64,000 bases of DNA from contig CANNKG010000002.1 of the NCBI GenBank assembly GCA_947505105.1, positions 1 through 64,000 on the forward strand. The letters are read 5' to 3'. Below, piece by piece: positions 9,824 to 20,581 of the stretch. Position 1 is the stretch's first letter. Every line of letters starts with the position of its first letter. The notes beneath the pieces are model-generated. The model had not been told where the DNA came from. It did no database searches and was given only the letters and a program-made list of their open reading frames with translations. The position numbers and the translations under genes are program-made. Source of the DNA: Methylococcaceae bacterium. GTDB taxonomy: Bacteria; Pseudomonadota; Gammaproteobacteria; Methylococcales; Methylomonadaceae.

Positions 9824-10898
9824 GGGCTATCGTCCGGATAAAATTCAAGCAATCTTCCCAAGCCCCTTTAAACAAGGTTGGGCGAGCTTTCAGGGTAAAC
9901 GAATACAAATATTGTTTATCGTAGTACACGGTCAGTAAGCGTTCTATCCAATCCAAATGCTGCTCACGAATTGTTTCGTTCAAGGTCTCGGCGGCAAAGG
10001 CTTGGCTCAGCAAATGTTGAATATGCGCGCATTCAAGTCCACCCAGTTTGTTGTGGATGCGTTGAACATTCTGGGCAAAACCGGCAGCCAGCTTTTGGAG
10101 ACTTACACCATGGTCGAAAGGCGTTTGAAGATATTCTTGGTAAATTTCCAGCGCTCGTTCACGCGCCGGGCTCTCAATAATAACCATTGGTGCCTGACTC
10201 ATTTGGGTATACACGCTATCAGGCAGATGGCAGCGACCAATATTGGGGCTTTCATCTTCTAGAATCGCGGTGTGGGTCACTTGTGAAAATGCTTGAGCCA
10301 GCATATTTTCGAAGGTTGCCTGTTGCGGTTGACTTGTGCCTTCAATACCACCAAAGGCACTGCCTCGATGCTGGGCAAGCGCTTCAAGATCAATACAACG
10401 CTCAAGTGTATGCAGCAAACGCGTTTTGCCTGAGCCAGTCATGCCGGACAAAATAATCATCGGTGGCGGCTCGGACAGGATTTTCAATGCTTCATTTCTT
10501 AAGGCTTTGTAGCCACCCTCGATTCGCTGAGTAGTGAAGCCGTGCTGATAAATCCACTCCTGGGTGATCCGTGAACGGAGTCCTCCGCGCCAGCAAAAGA
10601 CTAAAGCGGGTTCGGAAGAGCCTTTAATGGCGTCGCACCATTGTTGAATCAGATGCTCACGGTAGGCACCGCCGACGAGTTGGTGTCCCAGAATTTTGGC
10701 TGCTTCCGAGCCCTTCGTCTTATAGGTCAGGCCGACTTGGTGGCGATGCGCATCACATAAAATCGGAATATTGAGTGTATTGGCAATATGCCCGGTGTGA
10801 AATTCACCTTCCGAGCGAACATCTATGATCGGGCGCAAAATTGCGTCGCTCAGGAGTTTAAATGCCGCGGTTGCCGGCAAACTTGGATATTGAGGCAT
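9816..10898 (-). CDS. mnmH: tRNA 2-selenouridine synthase MnmH (SelU)
   Basis: This 360-residue enzyme replaces sulfur by selenium in 2-thiouridine at tRNA wobble position 34, by way of a geranylated intermediate, using selenophosphate. The N-terminal rhodanese domain (about 15-140) has the catalytic-cysteine loop FCWRGGLRS. The C-terminal P-loop domain begins with ILSGMTGSGKTRLL (about 152-165) and contains EDESPNIG. The length matches E. coli YbbB/SelU. It is the first gene of the minus-strand run and overlaps selD, its selenium donor, which fixes the role well. Upstream of the ATG no strong ribosome-binding site is visible. Confidence 0.95.
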   Translation of the reverse strand: MPQYPSLPATAAFKLLSDAILRPIIDVRSEGEFHTGHIANTLNIPILCDAHRHQVGLTYKTKGSEAAKILGHQLVGGAYREHLIQQWCDAIKGSSEPALVFCWRGGLRSRITQEWIYQHGFTTQRIEGGYKALRNEALKILSEPPPMIILSGMTGSGKTRLLHTLERCIDLEALAQHRGSAFGGIEGTSQPQQATFENMLAQAFSQVTHTAILEDESPNIGRCHLPDSVYTQMSQAPMVIIESPARERALEIYQEYLQTPFDHGVSLQKLAAGFAQNVQRIHNKLGGLECAHIQHLLSQAFAAETLNETIREQHLDWIERLLTVYYDKQYLYSFTLKARPTLFKGAWEDCLNFIRTIAHE

Positions 10899-11289
10899 AA
10901 GTGGTTGTCAGGATGGTTAATGTCACCTTTTAAATGCCGCTAATGCTACCACGTCTGCATGGCATAGCAATCAAAAGCGTTTTGAGTGAATTGATAATAA
11001 ATCGGTGTCGTCATGTTGATTTTGATAACGCCATAGGTGCAATTTCATTCGAAAAATTAACTACAAAATTGCGTGTTAATGATTTGAAAAATGTATATAC
11101 GTGAAAAAAATTGAACCTATGCGCTATACTTCAAATTTGCAGTAATAATGAAAAAATGAATTTTGTTGCTAGGCGTTTTTTTCACGCTTTGCTCGCTGTT
11201 CAGTCGTCGATGATGATTTAAGCAACAAGTTGGATCGCGCTATTTTCATTAATCACAAGGTTTTTACGGAAAAATTAGGTGTTTGGCGT
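10899..11289. other. Divergent intergenic region between mnmH and the GGDEF/EAL gene
   Basis: This 391-bp AT-rich region separates the minus-strand selenium operon from the plus-strand cyclase/phosphodiesterase gene and must hold promoters for both. A TATACT box at about 11,124-11,129 resembles a -10 element for the plus strand, but no well-spaced -35 accompanies it. I see no small gene or strong hairpin. Confidence 0.4.
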
Positions 11290-14200
11290 ATGCGAGCAAA
11301 TCTGAATAGTAGTCAATGGCTTAATCTCAAATTGTCAGATCTACCCCGTTTGGTTTTGATTGCCTTGCTCTATGCGTTTGTCGCCAAACTGGTACTCTCT
11401 CTCGCATTAGAAAATAACAATGTCACTATTTTTTGGATGCCGGGCGGGCTTGCCCTGGCGGTATTGATATTGTGGGGCGAACAATATGGCGTCGCGGTAT
11501 TTGTGGGTGCGCTATTGGCAGGTTTCTTGGTGGGCGATTCGTGGGTGGTTTCCGGCATGTTAGCACTCGGGAATACCCTTGAAACTATCTTTGCGTATCG
11601 ACTTTTACAACGTTTAGGTAATTTTGATAGCGGTCTATCGAAAACCGATGATTTTTGGTTTCTGACGGGTGTTGCAGCGATTTGTGCCTGTATTAGTGCG
11701 TTGATTGGCGTGGGTACTCTGTACGGGGCTGGTTATTTGGAGCCTAAAGCTTTATTGATCAGCCTGTTGCGCTGGTGGGAGGCCGACACGCTGGGTATCA
11801 TTCTCGGAACCCCCCTAGTTTTGGTGTGGCAAACTTGGCCTAAGCATTGGTTTACACGATCAAACATTCTAAAAACCATCGGCTTTTTTTCCCTGGCGTT
11901 TTTTACGGGCTATCTGGTGTTTTTAGAAGGATTTAGCGAGCAATTACAGGTTATTGCTAAAGGCTATTTGATATTTCTGTTTGTGGTATGGGGGGCATTG
12001 TTCTATGGTCGTCATGGCACTTTATTGATTATTGCCGTGACGACTTTTCAAGGTTTGTCGGGCGCAGTCCTAGGTAAGGGCTATTTTAAAGAAGATTTTC
12101 AGCAAACCGGTTTACAAAATAGCTGGTTTTTTATCTTTGCTTTGACGATTACCGGAATGATTCTGGCGATTATTGTCGAGCAACGAAAACAAGCTCATGA
12201 AGCGTTACAGGTTAAAGAGCGTCTATTGTCCGAATCGCAACGGATTGCTGAAATCGGCAGTTGGTTGTGGTATTGCGCGAGTGGAAAATTGATCTGGAGT
12301 GAACAAATCTTCCGTATTTTGGACATAAACGCTTGCGCCGATGAACTCAATATGGAAAATTTTTTATTGATAGTTCATGCGGAAGATCGGGCTAGGTTCC
12401 AAAAATGGCTGGATGATTGTCAAGCGCTAAGACATCCGGTGGGTATTGAGTTTCGTATTGTTCGACCCGACGGTGAAATTCGTTCCGTTTATGGTCAAGG
12501 CGATATGGTGTTAACGGCGGATGGTCGCGACCAATATGCCATGGGAACGATGCAGGACATTACTGCTAGAAAAAAAGTTGAACATGCATTAGTTAAATCG
12601 GAACAGTTAATCGAGGCCATTTTCGAAAATACCCAGGAAGGCATTTGCGTGATTGATACTGAAACCCAGAAATTTCTGTATTTTAATCCCGCCTTCGAAG
12701 AGATGTTAGGTTTTAGTGCCGAAGCATTAAGTACGATGCAGGTGGCTGATATTCACGCTTCAGAGGATCTGCCCTACATTCAAAGTCAGATCGAGCGAGT
12801 CATTCAGGAAGGTCGATGTTTAATCGCCGAGATGCCGGTAAAAACCAAGGATGGACAGATTCTATATATCGATAATAGCGCCGGGTTGTTAAAGCTTGAC
12901 GATAGATCGCTAATAATCGGTGTGTTTAGAGATAATACCGAGCGCAAATATCAAGCAATGCAGGTCAAGCGACTGACACAGGCGTATGCCGCGTTGGCGT
13001 TGACTAATCGTGAGGCGCGTCGTGCACAGAACGAAGTCGACCTTTTTGCCGAGGTCTGTCGTATCAGCGTCAGCGAGGGTGGGGTAAAAATGGCTTGGAT
13101 CGGAAGATCCCTGAACGATGACCCTGCAATTCAAGTGGTTGCCGCGTATGGCAATCATCTGGAATATTTGGATAATATCAGGCTTTCGATAAACTCTGCG
13201 CTTCCGGAAGGACAAGGTCCAACCGGAACGGCTTTGCGTGAAGGACGAACATTTATCGTTCAAGATTTCGTCAATGATCATGCGACTCGGCTGTGGCGAG
13301 ATCATGCTAAGCACACCGGCAATTGGCAAGCGAGTGCAGTCTTTCCAATCCTGCGCGCAGGAGAACCTTATGCGGTACTTACACTTTATCATGCCGAAAA
13401 AAATGCTTTTGATAGCTTGATTGTCAACCTGATGAACGCAATGGTTGACGATATTGGTTTCACCTTGGATATTTTTGACCGAGAACATGAGCGTCAAAAG
13501 GTTTTAAAAGCGTTACGTGAAAGCGAAACACGTTTTCGTACCCTAAGCGATCTGATTCCGGATCAGATCTGGACCGCAGGACCTGATGGTGGTCTCGATT
13601 ATATCAATAACCGTCTGTTGGAGTTTTTCGGTTGTTCGGCTGAGGAGATCTTGGAAACTGGCTGGATGACACGATTGCATGCGGATGATTTTGCTAAAGT
13701 TATGACGCGTCGTGAGCAATCATTACTGACCGGTGAACCTTTTGAGCTTGATTTCAGATTGCTAAACGCTAAAGGGGAATATCGATGGTGTGTGGCAAAA
13801 GGCTTGGCTGCTCGAGATGAGCAGGGAGCGATTATTAAGTGGTACGGGATCAATGTTGATCTTCATGAGCGCAAGCAGGCAGAAAATGCGCTAAAAGAAA
13901 GCGAGGCGCGTTTCCGTAATCTGGCAACTATTGCGCCAGTAGTCATTTACCGAACCGATATTCACGGTGAATGTATCTTTGTCAATGATACCTGGAGAGA
14001 ACTGACTGGCTTTTCGACCGAATCCGCCTTAGGCGATGGCTGGATGAGTCGTGTATCTGTCGAAGATCGTGAGCGGGTTTATCAGGAATGGCGAACAGCT
14101 TTTGAGACAGGAAATGAGTTTATTGCGGAATATCGAATTAATACGTTGGTGGGGGGATTTAAAGAGGTTCTTGGACGAGCGATTTCGACCTATAACGACA

Positions 14201-15978
14201 AAGGCCAATTGCTTGGGTTTGTCGGTACTTTAACCGATATTACCGAACGTAAACGCAATGAAGAAAAATTTCGGCTGGCGTCGAGAGTTTTTGATACCAC
14301 TCAGGAAAGTATCTTAATTACTGATGCCTGTTGTAATATAGTTGATGTAAATCATGCCTTTACGTTAATTACAGGTTATGGGAAAGACGAAGTACTCGGG
14401 ATGAATCCTCGTTTGCTTAAGTCGGGTTATCAGGATCAGGTTTTTTACTCGACTATGTGGCAATCCATTGCGCAGAGCGGTCATTGGAGCGGAGAAATGT
14501 TGAATCGTCGCAAAGATGGTGAAGTTTATCCTGAGTGGATCACTATTTCGGCGATTACTAATAATCAAGGTGCATTAACGCATTATGTCGGAATTTCATC
14601 CGATATCAGCCTACTCAAGAAACATGAAAAACAACTCGAACATCTAGCGCATTACGATGCCTTGACCGGAATACCGAACCGAATTTTGTTGCTTGATCGT
14701 CTGCATCAGTCGCTTGCGCATCACCGGCGCTCAAAAAAATTATTGGCAATCGCTTATCTTGATCTCGATGGTTTTAAACCGATTAATGATGTTCACGGAC
14801 ATGCGGCAGGTGATCGAGTGCTGATTGAAATTGCCAAGCGTATCCAGCAAAATTTACGTGGTGGTGATACGGTTGCGCGTCTTGGCGGCGATGAGTTCGT
14901 GATGCTACTACAGGATTTTGAACAGCTAAGCGATTGTCATTATACGATCAACAGGTTGCTGGAGGCGATTTCAGAGCCGATAGCATTGGAAAATCAATTT
15001 TTTTCGGTGACTGCCAGTATCGGTGTCACACTCTATCCTCTCGATGACGAGGAACCCGATATCTTGCTGCGTCATGCTGATCAGGCGATGTACCTTTCCA
15101 AAAAAAATGGTAAAAACCGCTTTTTTCTTTTTGATCCAGACCAGGATCTGCGGATTAAAACTCATAATGAGTTCAGACTACGGATCGAACAAGGCTTGCT
15201 CGCTAACGAATTCGAAATGTTTTATCAACCCAAAATTACCTTATTGAACGGTGAAATTGAAGGATTTGAAGCTTTGATTCGTTGGCGACATCCTGAACGG
15301 GGTTTATTGGCGCCGAATGAATTTTTGCCGTTTATTGAAAACTTTGAACTCGAAATTATGTTGGGTGAATGGGTCATTGACACGGTTTTAGGGCAAGTTT
15401 CTGCCTGGAATCAGCACAATTGTAGATTGAATGTCAGCATTAATATCGCAGCGACTCATTTACAAACTGACGAATTTGTTGAGCAGTTGAGAGAGAAATT
15501 ACGGCGATATTCCGGTGTGTCGGCCAGTCAGTTGCAAATTGAAATTTTGGAAACTGCCGCGTTAATGGATATGCGGCAAGTGACCGAGAGAATCAAAAGT
15601 TGTCAGGCTTTAGGCATCAGTTTTGCGTTGGATGATTTTGGCACAGGCTATTCCTCGTTGGCTTATTTGCGTAAATTACCCGCGGATATTTTGAAAATTG
15701 ATCGAAGTTTTGTGCGAGATATGTTAATTGATAAAGATGATCTTGCGATTGTGCAAGGGGTGATTGCCTTAGCACAAACCTTTGGGCGCAAGACCGTGGC
15801 GGAAGGGGTTGAGACTATTGAGCATCTTCACGCATTGCGCAGGATGGGTTGTGATATCGGTCAAGGTTATGGAATCGCCAGACCAATGCCGGCGGCGGAA
15901 GTGGTCGGCTGGTGTGAGCAATTTGTCTGTAATGCGGAGGTACTTGGTTTGAAGCATTACGACGCTGTTGATGGTTAA
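11290..15978 (+). CDS. MASE1 membrane diguanylate cyclase/phosphodiesterase with multiple PAS and a GAF domain
   Basis: This roughly 1562-residue protein couples sensing to cyclic di-GMP turnover. A MASE1 membrane domain of about eight helices (about 15-310) is followed by PAS (about 315-435), PAS (440-560), GAF (590-740), three more PAS units (750-870, 875-1000, 1005-1120), GGDEF (1125-1285) and EAL (1300-1555). The cyclase signature RLGGDEF (near 1198) is intact. In the EAL domain the motifs EALIRWRHP, DDFGTGYSSL, KIDRSFV and AEGVET are all present, so both activities are possible. The ATG at 11290 is preceded by TAGGTG; a TTG at 11230 would add 20 residues before the first membrane helix. 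It is monocistronic, facing gatB across a hairpin. Confidence 0.92.
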   Translation: MRANLNSSQWLNLKLSDLPRLVLIALLYAFVAKLVLSLALENNNVTIFWMPGGLALAVLILWGEQYGVAVFVGALLAGFLVGDSWVVSGMLALGNTLETIFAYRLLQRLGNFDSGLSKTDDFWFLTGVAAICACISALIGVGTLYGAGYLEPKALLISLLRWWEADTLGIILGTPLVLVWQTWPKHWFTRSNILKTIGFFSLAFFTGYLVFLEGFSEQLQVIAKGYLIFLFVVWGALFYGRHGTLLIIAVTTFQGLSGAVLGKGYFKEDFQQTGLQNSWFFIFALTITGMILAIIVEQRKQAHEALQVKERLLSESQRIAEIGSWLWYCASGKLIWSEQIFRILDINACADELNMENFLLIVHAEDRARFQKWLDDCQALRHPVGIEFRIVRPDGEIRSVYGQGDMVLTADGRDQYAMGTMQDITARKKVEHALVKSEQLIEAIFENTQEGICVIDTETQKFLYFNPAFEEMLGFSAEALSTMQVADIHASEDLPYIQSQIERVIQEGRCLIAEMPVKTKDGQILYIDNSAGLLKLDDRSLIIGVFRDNTERKYQAMQVKRLTQAYAALALTNREARRAQNEVDLFAEVCRISVSEGGVKMAWIGRSLNDDPAIQVVAAYGNHLEYLDNIRLSINSALPEGQGPTGTALREGRTFIVQDFVNDHATRLWRDHAKHTGNWQASAVFPILRAGEPYAVLTLYHAEKNAFDSLIVNLMNAMVDDIGFTLDIFDREHERQKVLKALRESETRFRTLSDLIPDQIWTAGPDGGLDYINNRLLEFFGCSAEEILETGWMTRLHADDFAKVMTRREQSLLTGEPFELDFRLLNAKGEYRWCVAKGLAARDEQGAIIKWYGINVDLHERKQAENALKESEARFRNLATIAPVVIYRTDIHGECIFVNDTWRELTGFSTESALGDGWMSRVSVEDRERVYQEWRTAFETGNEFIAEYRINTLVGGFKEVLGRAISTYNDKGQLLGFVGTLTDITERKRNEEKFRLASRVFDTTQESILITDACCNIVDVNHAFTLITGYGKDEVLGMNPRLLKSGYQDQVFYSTMWQSIAQSGHWSGEMLNRRKDGEVYPEWITISAITNNQGALTHYVGISSDISLLKKHEKQLEHLAHYDALTGIPNRILLLDRLHQSLAHHRRSKKLLAIAYLDLDGFKPINDVHGHAAGDRVLIEIAKRIQQNLRGGDTVARLGGDEFVMLLQDFEQLSDCHYTINRLLEAISEPIALENQFFSVTASIGVTLYPLDDEEPDILLRHADQAMYLSKKNGKNRFFLFDPDQDLRIKTHNEFRLRIEQGLLANEFEMFYQPKITLLNGEIEGFEALIRWRHPERGLLAPNEFLPFIENFELEIMLGEWVIDTVLGQVSAWNQHNCRLNVSINIAATHLQTDEFVEQLREKLRRYSGVSASQLQIEILETAALMDMRQVTERIKSCQALGISFALDDFGTGYSSLAYLRKLPADILKIDRSFVRDMLIDKDDLAIVQGVIALAQTFGRKTVAEGVETIEHLHALRRMGCDIGQGYGIARPMPAAEVVGWCEQFVCNAEVLGLKHYDAVDG

Positions 15979-15988
15979 AACCTTAAAT

Positions 15989-16021
15989 TTCCCGGTTGGC
16001 TTCTTGTGAACCAACCGGGAA
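15989..16021. terminator. Hairpin between convergent genes
   Basis: A perfect 11-bp stem TTCCCGGTTGG (15989-15999) pairs with CCAACCGGGAA (16011-16021) around an 11-nt loop. It sits between the stop codons of the GGDEF/EAL gene and gatB, as expected for a bidirectional terminator. Neither side has a strong T-tract, so efficiency is uncertain. Confidence 0.65.
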
Positions 16022-16030
16022 TCAGAGGCC

Positions 16031-17479
16031 TTATTGAAGTTTGGCTTTGAGCATTTTGTTTACTTCAGCCGGACTTGCTTTGCCTTGGGTCTGTTTCATT
16101 GCCTGACCGACAAAAAAGCTGAATACCTTGTCTTTACCGCTTCGATATTGAGCAACCTGGTCTGGATTGTCGGCGATGATTTGGTCGATAATCGCTTCAA
16201 TCGCGCCGGTGTCGGTGATTTGTTGCAAGCCTTTGCTGGCGATGATTTCATCGGCGCCACCGGGTTCTTGCCACATCGTCTCGAACACTTGTTTCGCAAT
16301 CTTGCCTGAAATCGTGTTGTCATTGATGCGTAGTAGCAATCCGCCCAGACGATCAGGCGAAATGGGCGCCTCAGTGATTTCGATGCCGTTTTTATTCAGC
16401 GCGGCGATGACTTCACCGGTTACCCAGTTAGCGCATAATTTTGCTTCTGCGCCGGATTTGGCAACGACTGTTTCGAAGTAGTCGGCTAAGTCGCGCGAAG
16501 AAGTCAAAATGGTTGCGCTTTCATCATCCAACAGATACTGATCTTTAAAACGTTGTTTTTTAGCGGTCGGTAATTCCGGTAAGTTGGCTTTGATGCTTGC
16601 TAATAATTCGGAATCGATCAAGACCGGCAGCAAATCCGGGTCGGGAAAATAGCGGTAGTCGTTGGCTTCTTCCTTACTACGCATCGAACGGGTTTGATCT
16701 TTATCGGCATCGTACAAGCGCGTTTCTTGGACGATTCGGCCGCCGCCTTCAATGATCTCGATATGCCGTTCAACTTCGAAGTTGATGGCTTTTTCGATAA
16801 ACCTGAACGAGTTGATGTTCTTGATTTCGGTACGCGTGCCGAATTCTTGCTGGCCTTTGGGGCGAACCGACACGTTGGCATCGCAGCGGAACGAGCCTTC
16901 TTGCATATTGCCGTCAGAGATGCCGAGATAGCGCACCAGTTCATGTATTTTTCGCATGTAGGCCACTGCTTCTTTGGCTGAGCGCATATCCGGTTCGGAG
17001 ACAATCTCAAGTAACGGGGTGCCGGCGCGGTTTAAGTCGATGCCGGTCAGACCGTGAAAGTCTTCATGCAGCGATTTGCCGGCGTCTTCTTCCAGATGCG
17101 CACGGGTAATGCCGACACGTTTGGTGACGCCATCCACATCAATATCCAGATGGCCTTTGCCCACAATCGGCAAATCCATTTGGCTGATTTGATAGCCTTT
17201 AGGTAAGTCCGGATAAAAGTAGTTCTTACGCGCAAATACCGAATAGGGTGCGATTTCGGCGTCAATCGCCAGACCGAATTTAATCGCCATACTGACGGCT
17301 TCTTCATTGAGTACAGGTAATACACCGGGTAAGCCTAAGTCAACTGCGCACGCTTGAGTATTTGGTTCTGCGCCGTATTGCGTCGATGCGCCCGAAAATA
17401 TCTTGGATTGTGTGGCAAGTTGGGTGTGAATTTCAAGACCAATGACAATTTCCCAATCTTGTTCTGTTGAATATTCCAT
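16031..17479 (-). CDS. gatB: Aspartyl/glutamyl-tRNA(Asn/Gln) amidotransferase subunit B
   Basis: GatB (482 residues) is the tRNA-binding and kinase-like subunit of GatCAB, which converts Glu-tRNA(Gln) and/or Asp-tRNA(Asn) to the amide form. It opens with the family segment [10 protein letters not shown] and contains [38 protein letters not shown] and [11 protein letters not shown]. The C-terminal YqeY-like tail (about 330-482) is complete. It follows gatA after 11 nt in the order C-A-B on the minus strand. Confidence 0.97.
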   Translation of the reverse strand: MEYSTEQDWEIVIGLEIHTQLATQSKIFSGASTQYGAEPNTQACAVDLGLPGVLPVLNEEAVSMAIKFGLAIDAEIAPYSVFARKNYFYPDLPKGYQISQMDLPIVGKGHLDIDVDGVTKRVGITRAHLEEDAGKSLHEDFHGLTGIDLNRAGTPLLEIVSEPDMRSAKEAVAYMRKIHELVRYLGISDGNMQEGSFRCDANVSVRPKGQQEFGTRTEIKNINSFRFIEKAINFEVERHIEIIEGGGRIVQETRLYDADKDQTRSMRSKEEANDYRYFPDPDLLPVLIDSELLASIKANLPELPTAKKQRFKDQYLLDDESATILTSSRDLADYFETVVAKSGAEAKLCANWVTGEVIAALNKNGIEITEAPISPDRLGGLLLRINDNTISGKIAKQVFETMWQEPGGADEIIASKGLQQITDTGAIEAIIDQIIADNPDQVAQYRSGKDKVFSFFVGQAMKQTQGKASPAEVNKMLKAKLQ

Positions 17480-17490
17480 TGTTCAGCTCC

Positions 17491-18948
17491 TTATTCAAAA
17501 CCTTTAGGGGTACGTTGATGCCAGTCAGTGACTTGTTGAAATTGATGGGCAATATTCAACAAACGATCTTCAGCAAAGAAATTTCCGATGATTTGCAGGC
17601 CGACCGGCATATTGTCGACAAAACCGGCCGGAATTGACATCGCTGGCACACCGGCCAGGTTGATCGCAATGGTATAAATGTCTGACAGATACATTTGAAT
17701 TGGATCGTTGCTTTTTTCGTTTAGGTCAAACGCAGTAGACGGCGTAACCGGTCCCATCAAGACATCGACTTCGGCCAATGCCTTTTTGAAGTCGTCGCTG
17801 ATTAGCCGACGCACTTTTTGCGCTTTCAAATAATAAGCGTCGTAGTAGCCTGCTGAAAGCGCATAGGTGCCGATCAGAATACGGCGTTTCACTTCGGTGC
17901 CAAAGGCCTCGCCGCGAGAGCGGGTGTATAGATCGGCGAGATTAGCCGGATTGGCGCAGCGATAGCCATAGCGCACACCGTCAAAGCGGGATAAATTAGC
18001 CGAGCATTCTGCCGGGGCAATAATGTAGTAAGCCGGAATGGCCATTTGTAAATTCGGCATTGAAACATCTGTAATCGTCGCGCCCAATTTGGTAAATTCG
18101 TTGATCGCTTTTTCTAAAGTCGCTGCAATATCGCTATTTAAGTCAGCTGTAAAAAATTCTTTGGGTAAGCCGATTTTTAAGCCATCAAGGGGTTTATTTA
18201 AATCAGCGCGATAATCCGGTACTGGCGTGTTGGCACTGGTTGAATCCTTGGGATCGAAACCGGCCATGCTTTGCAATAGAATTGCCGCATCTTCGGCGCT
18301 GCGCGCCATTGGTCCACCTTGATCGAGACTTGAGGCATAGGCAATCATGCCGTAACGCGAAACCCGGCCATAGGTTGGTTTGAGCCCGGTAATGCCGCAG
18401 AAGGCTGCCGGTTGTCGAATTGAGCCGCCGGTATCCGTACCGGTCGTGGCAACGATCAGCCGAGCAGCGACCGCTGCGGCTGATCCACCTGATGAGCCGC
18501 CTGGAACTGTTTGGGTGTTCCACGGATTTTTGACCGGTCCGTAGTAACTATTTTCATTGGATGAACCCATCGCAAATTCATCCATGTTCAATTTTCCGAG
18601 CATGACGGCGCCACTGGCGTTTAATTTCTCAACGACGGTGGCATTGTAGGGCGCGATAAAGTTATCGAGCATTTTAGAGCCGCACGTTGTTTTAACACCC
18701 AGTGTGCAAAAAATGTCCTTTTGAGCGATTGGAATACCGGTCAGTATCTCGGCAGTGCCGTTTGCAAGACGCTGATCTGCCAGATTTGCCGCGCTCAGAG
18801 CATGATCCTCGGTTAGCGTAACAAAGCAATTTAGCTCGGGATGTTGTTTGATTCGCTCAAGATAGTTTTTGGTCAGTTCGACCGATGAAAATTCGCCATC
18901 GCGTAAGCCTTGTGCGAGTTCTGTGATGCTTAGTTGAAAAATACTCAT
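17491..18948 (-). CDS. gatA: Aspartyl/glutamyl-tRNA(Asn/Gln) amidotransferase subunit A
   Basis: GatA (485 residues) is the amidase subunit that releases ammonia from glutamine for the transamidation. The catalytic Ser-cisSer-Lys triad is visible: Lys in PIAQKDIFC (about residue 77), the glycine-serine loop [14 protein letters not shown] (about 150), and the nucleophile in [16 protein letters not shown] (about 175). Length and order match the family. It lies between gatC (11 nt gap) and gatB. Confidence 0.97.
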   Translation of the reverse strand: MSIFQLSITELAQGLRDGEFSSVELTKNYLERIKQHPELNCFVTLTEDHALSAANLADQRLANGTAEILTGIPIAQKDIFCTLGVKTTCGSKMLDNFIAPYNATVVEKLNASGAVMLGKLNMDEFAMGSSNENSYYGPVKNPWNTQTVPGGSSGGSAAAVAARLIVATTGTDTGGSIRQPAAFCGITGLKPTYGRVSRYGMIAYASSLDQGGPMARSAEDAAILLQSMAGFDPKDSTSANTPVPDYRADLNKPLDGLKIGLPKEFFTADLNSDIAATLEKAINEFTKLGATITDVSMPNLQMAIPAYYIIAPAECSANLSRFDGVRYGYRCANPANLADLYTRSRGEAFGTEVKRRILIGTYALSAGYYDAYYLKAQKVRRLISDDFKKALAEVDVLMGPVTPSTAFDLNEKSNDPIQMYLSDIYTIAINLAGVPAMSIPAGFVDNMPVGLQIIGNFFAEDRLLNIAHQFQQVTDWHQRTPKGFE

Positions 18949-18959
18949 TCAATACCTGC

Positions 18960-19247
18960 TTATTCGATTACTTTGGGCACTAAGTAAAGTCCAGCTTCGA
19001 TTTGTGGCGCAATCGCCTGAAACAATTCGCGTTGGTCAACTTCCGTGACGAGATCTGGACGGAGTCGCTGAATCTGATCCAAAGGATGTGCCATCGGCTT
19101 GACCTGATCGGTATCCAAGGTATTCATTTGAGCGATCAGGTCGAGGATGCTGGAGAGGTTTTGAGTGTATTGATCGACATCTTGAGGGTCAATCGCAAGG
19201 CGCGCCAAATGCGCAATTTTGTTGACATCGTCATTACATAACGACAT
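18960..19247 (-). CDS. gatC: Aspartyl/glutamyl-tRNA(Asn/Gln) amidotransferase subunit C
   Basis: GatC (95 residues) is the small subunit that wraps around GatA and joins it to GatB. Family features are KIAHLARLAID near the N-terminus and the central MAHPLDQIQRLRPD. I chose the ATG at 19247 because it has a GGAG ribosome-binding site 9 nt upstream and gives the usual length. An in-frame ATG at 19328 would add 27 atypical residues. First gene of the gatCAB operon, divergent from mreB. Confidence 0.93.
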   Translation of the reverse strand: MSLCNDDVNKIAHLARLAIDPQDVDQYTQNLSSILDLIAQMNTLDTDQVKPMAHPLDQIQRLRPDLVTEVDQRELFQAIAPQIEAGLYLVPKVIE

Positions 19248-19374
19248 TGTTGCAAACTCCGTTACCCACGCGGGGCATTTGTAAAACGTACAAAAGGTGA
19301 ACATAACAGGTATAATATTCAAGAACAAAGCGCAAGAGTTCTCTGGTCTTGAATCTTGGAGCTATTATTTCAAA

Positions 19375-19380
19375 TATAAT
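19375..19380 (+). promoter_or_regulatory. Candidate -10 box upstream of mreB
   Basis: A perfect TATAAT lies 74 nt before the mreB ATG in the 207-bp gatC/mreB divergent region. The nearest -35-like hexamer, TTGAAT at 19349-19354, is 20 nt away, longer than the usual 17, so this is only a candidate. Confidence 0.3.
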
Positions 19381-19439
19381 ACTTTATATCTTGCCCAAAT
19401 ACCCGCTTGATTGTTAAAGTATGACAATTTTTCTAGTGA

Positions 19440-20498
<1,059 letters not shown>

Positions 20499-20581
20499 AG
20501 ATCCAGCAGCCGTTGAATGTTTGCCACCGATGGCTGGAATTTCCAGCCATTTTTGTTTCAACACCATTGCAGGTAATTTTT

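Noticed and set aside
11080-11130. Promoter with TATACT box before the GGDEF/EAL gene
   Set aside because: No -35 hexamer at 16-18 nt spacing; noted only inside the intergenic entry.
12910-13497. 195-codon antisense frame inside the GGDEF/EAL gene
   Set aside because: It lies opposite well-conserved PAS and GAF sequence and shows no domain or ribosome-binding site.
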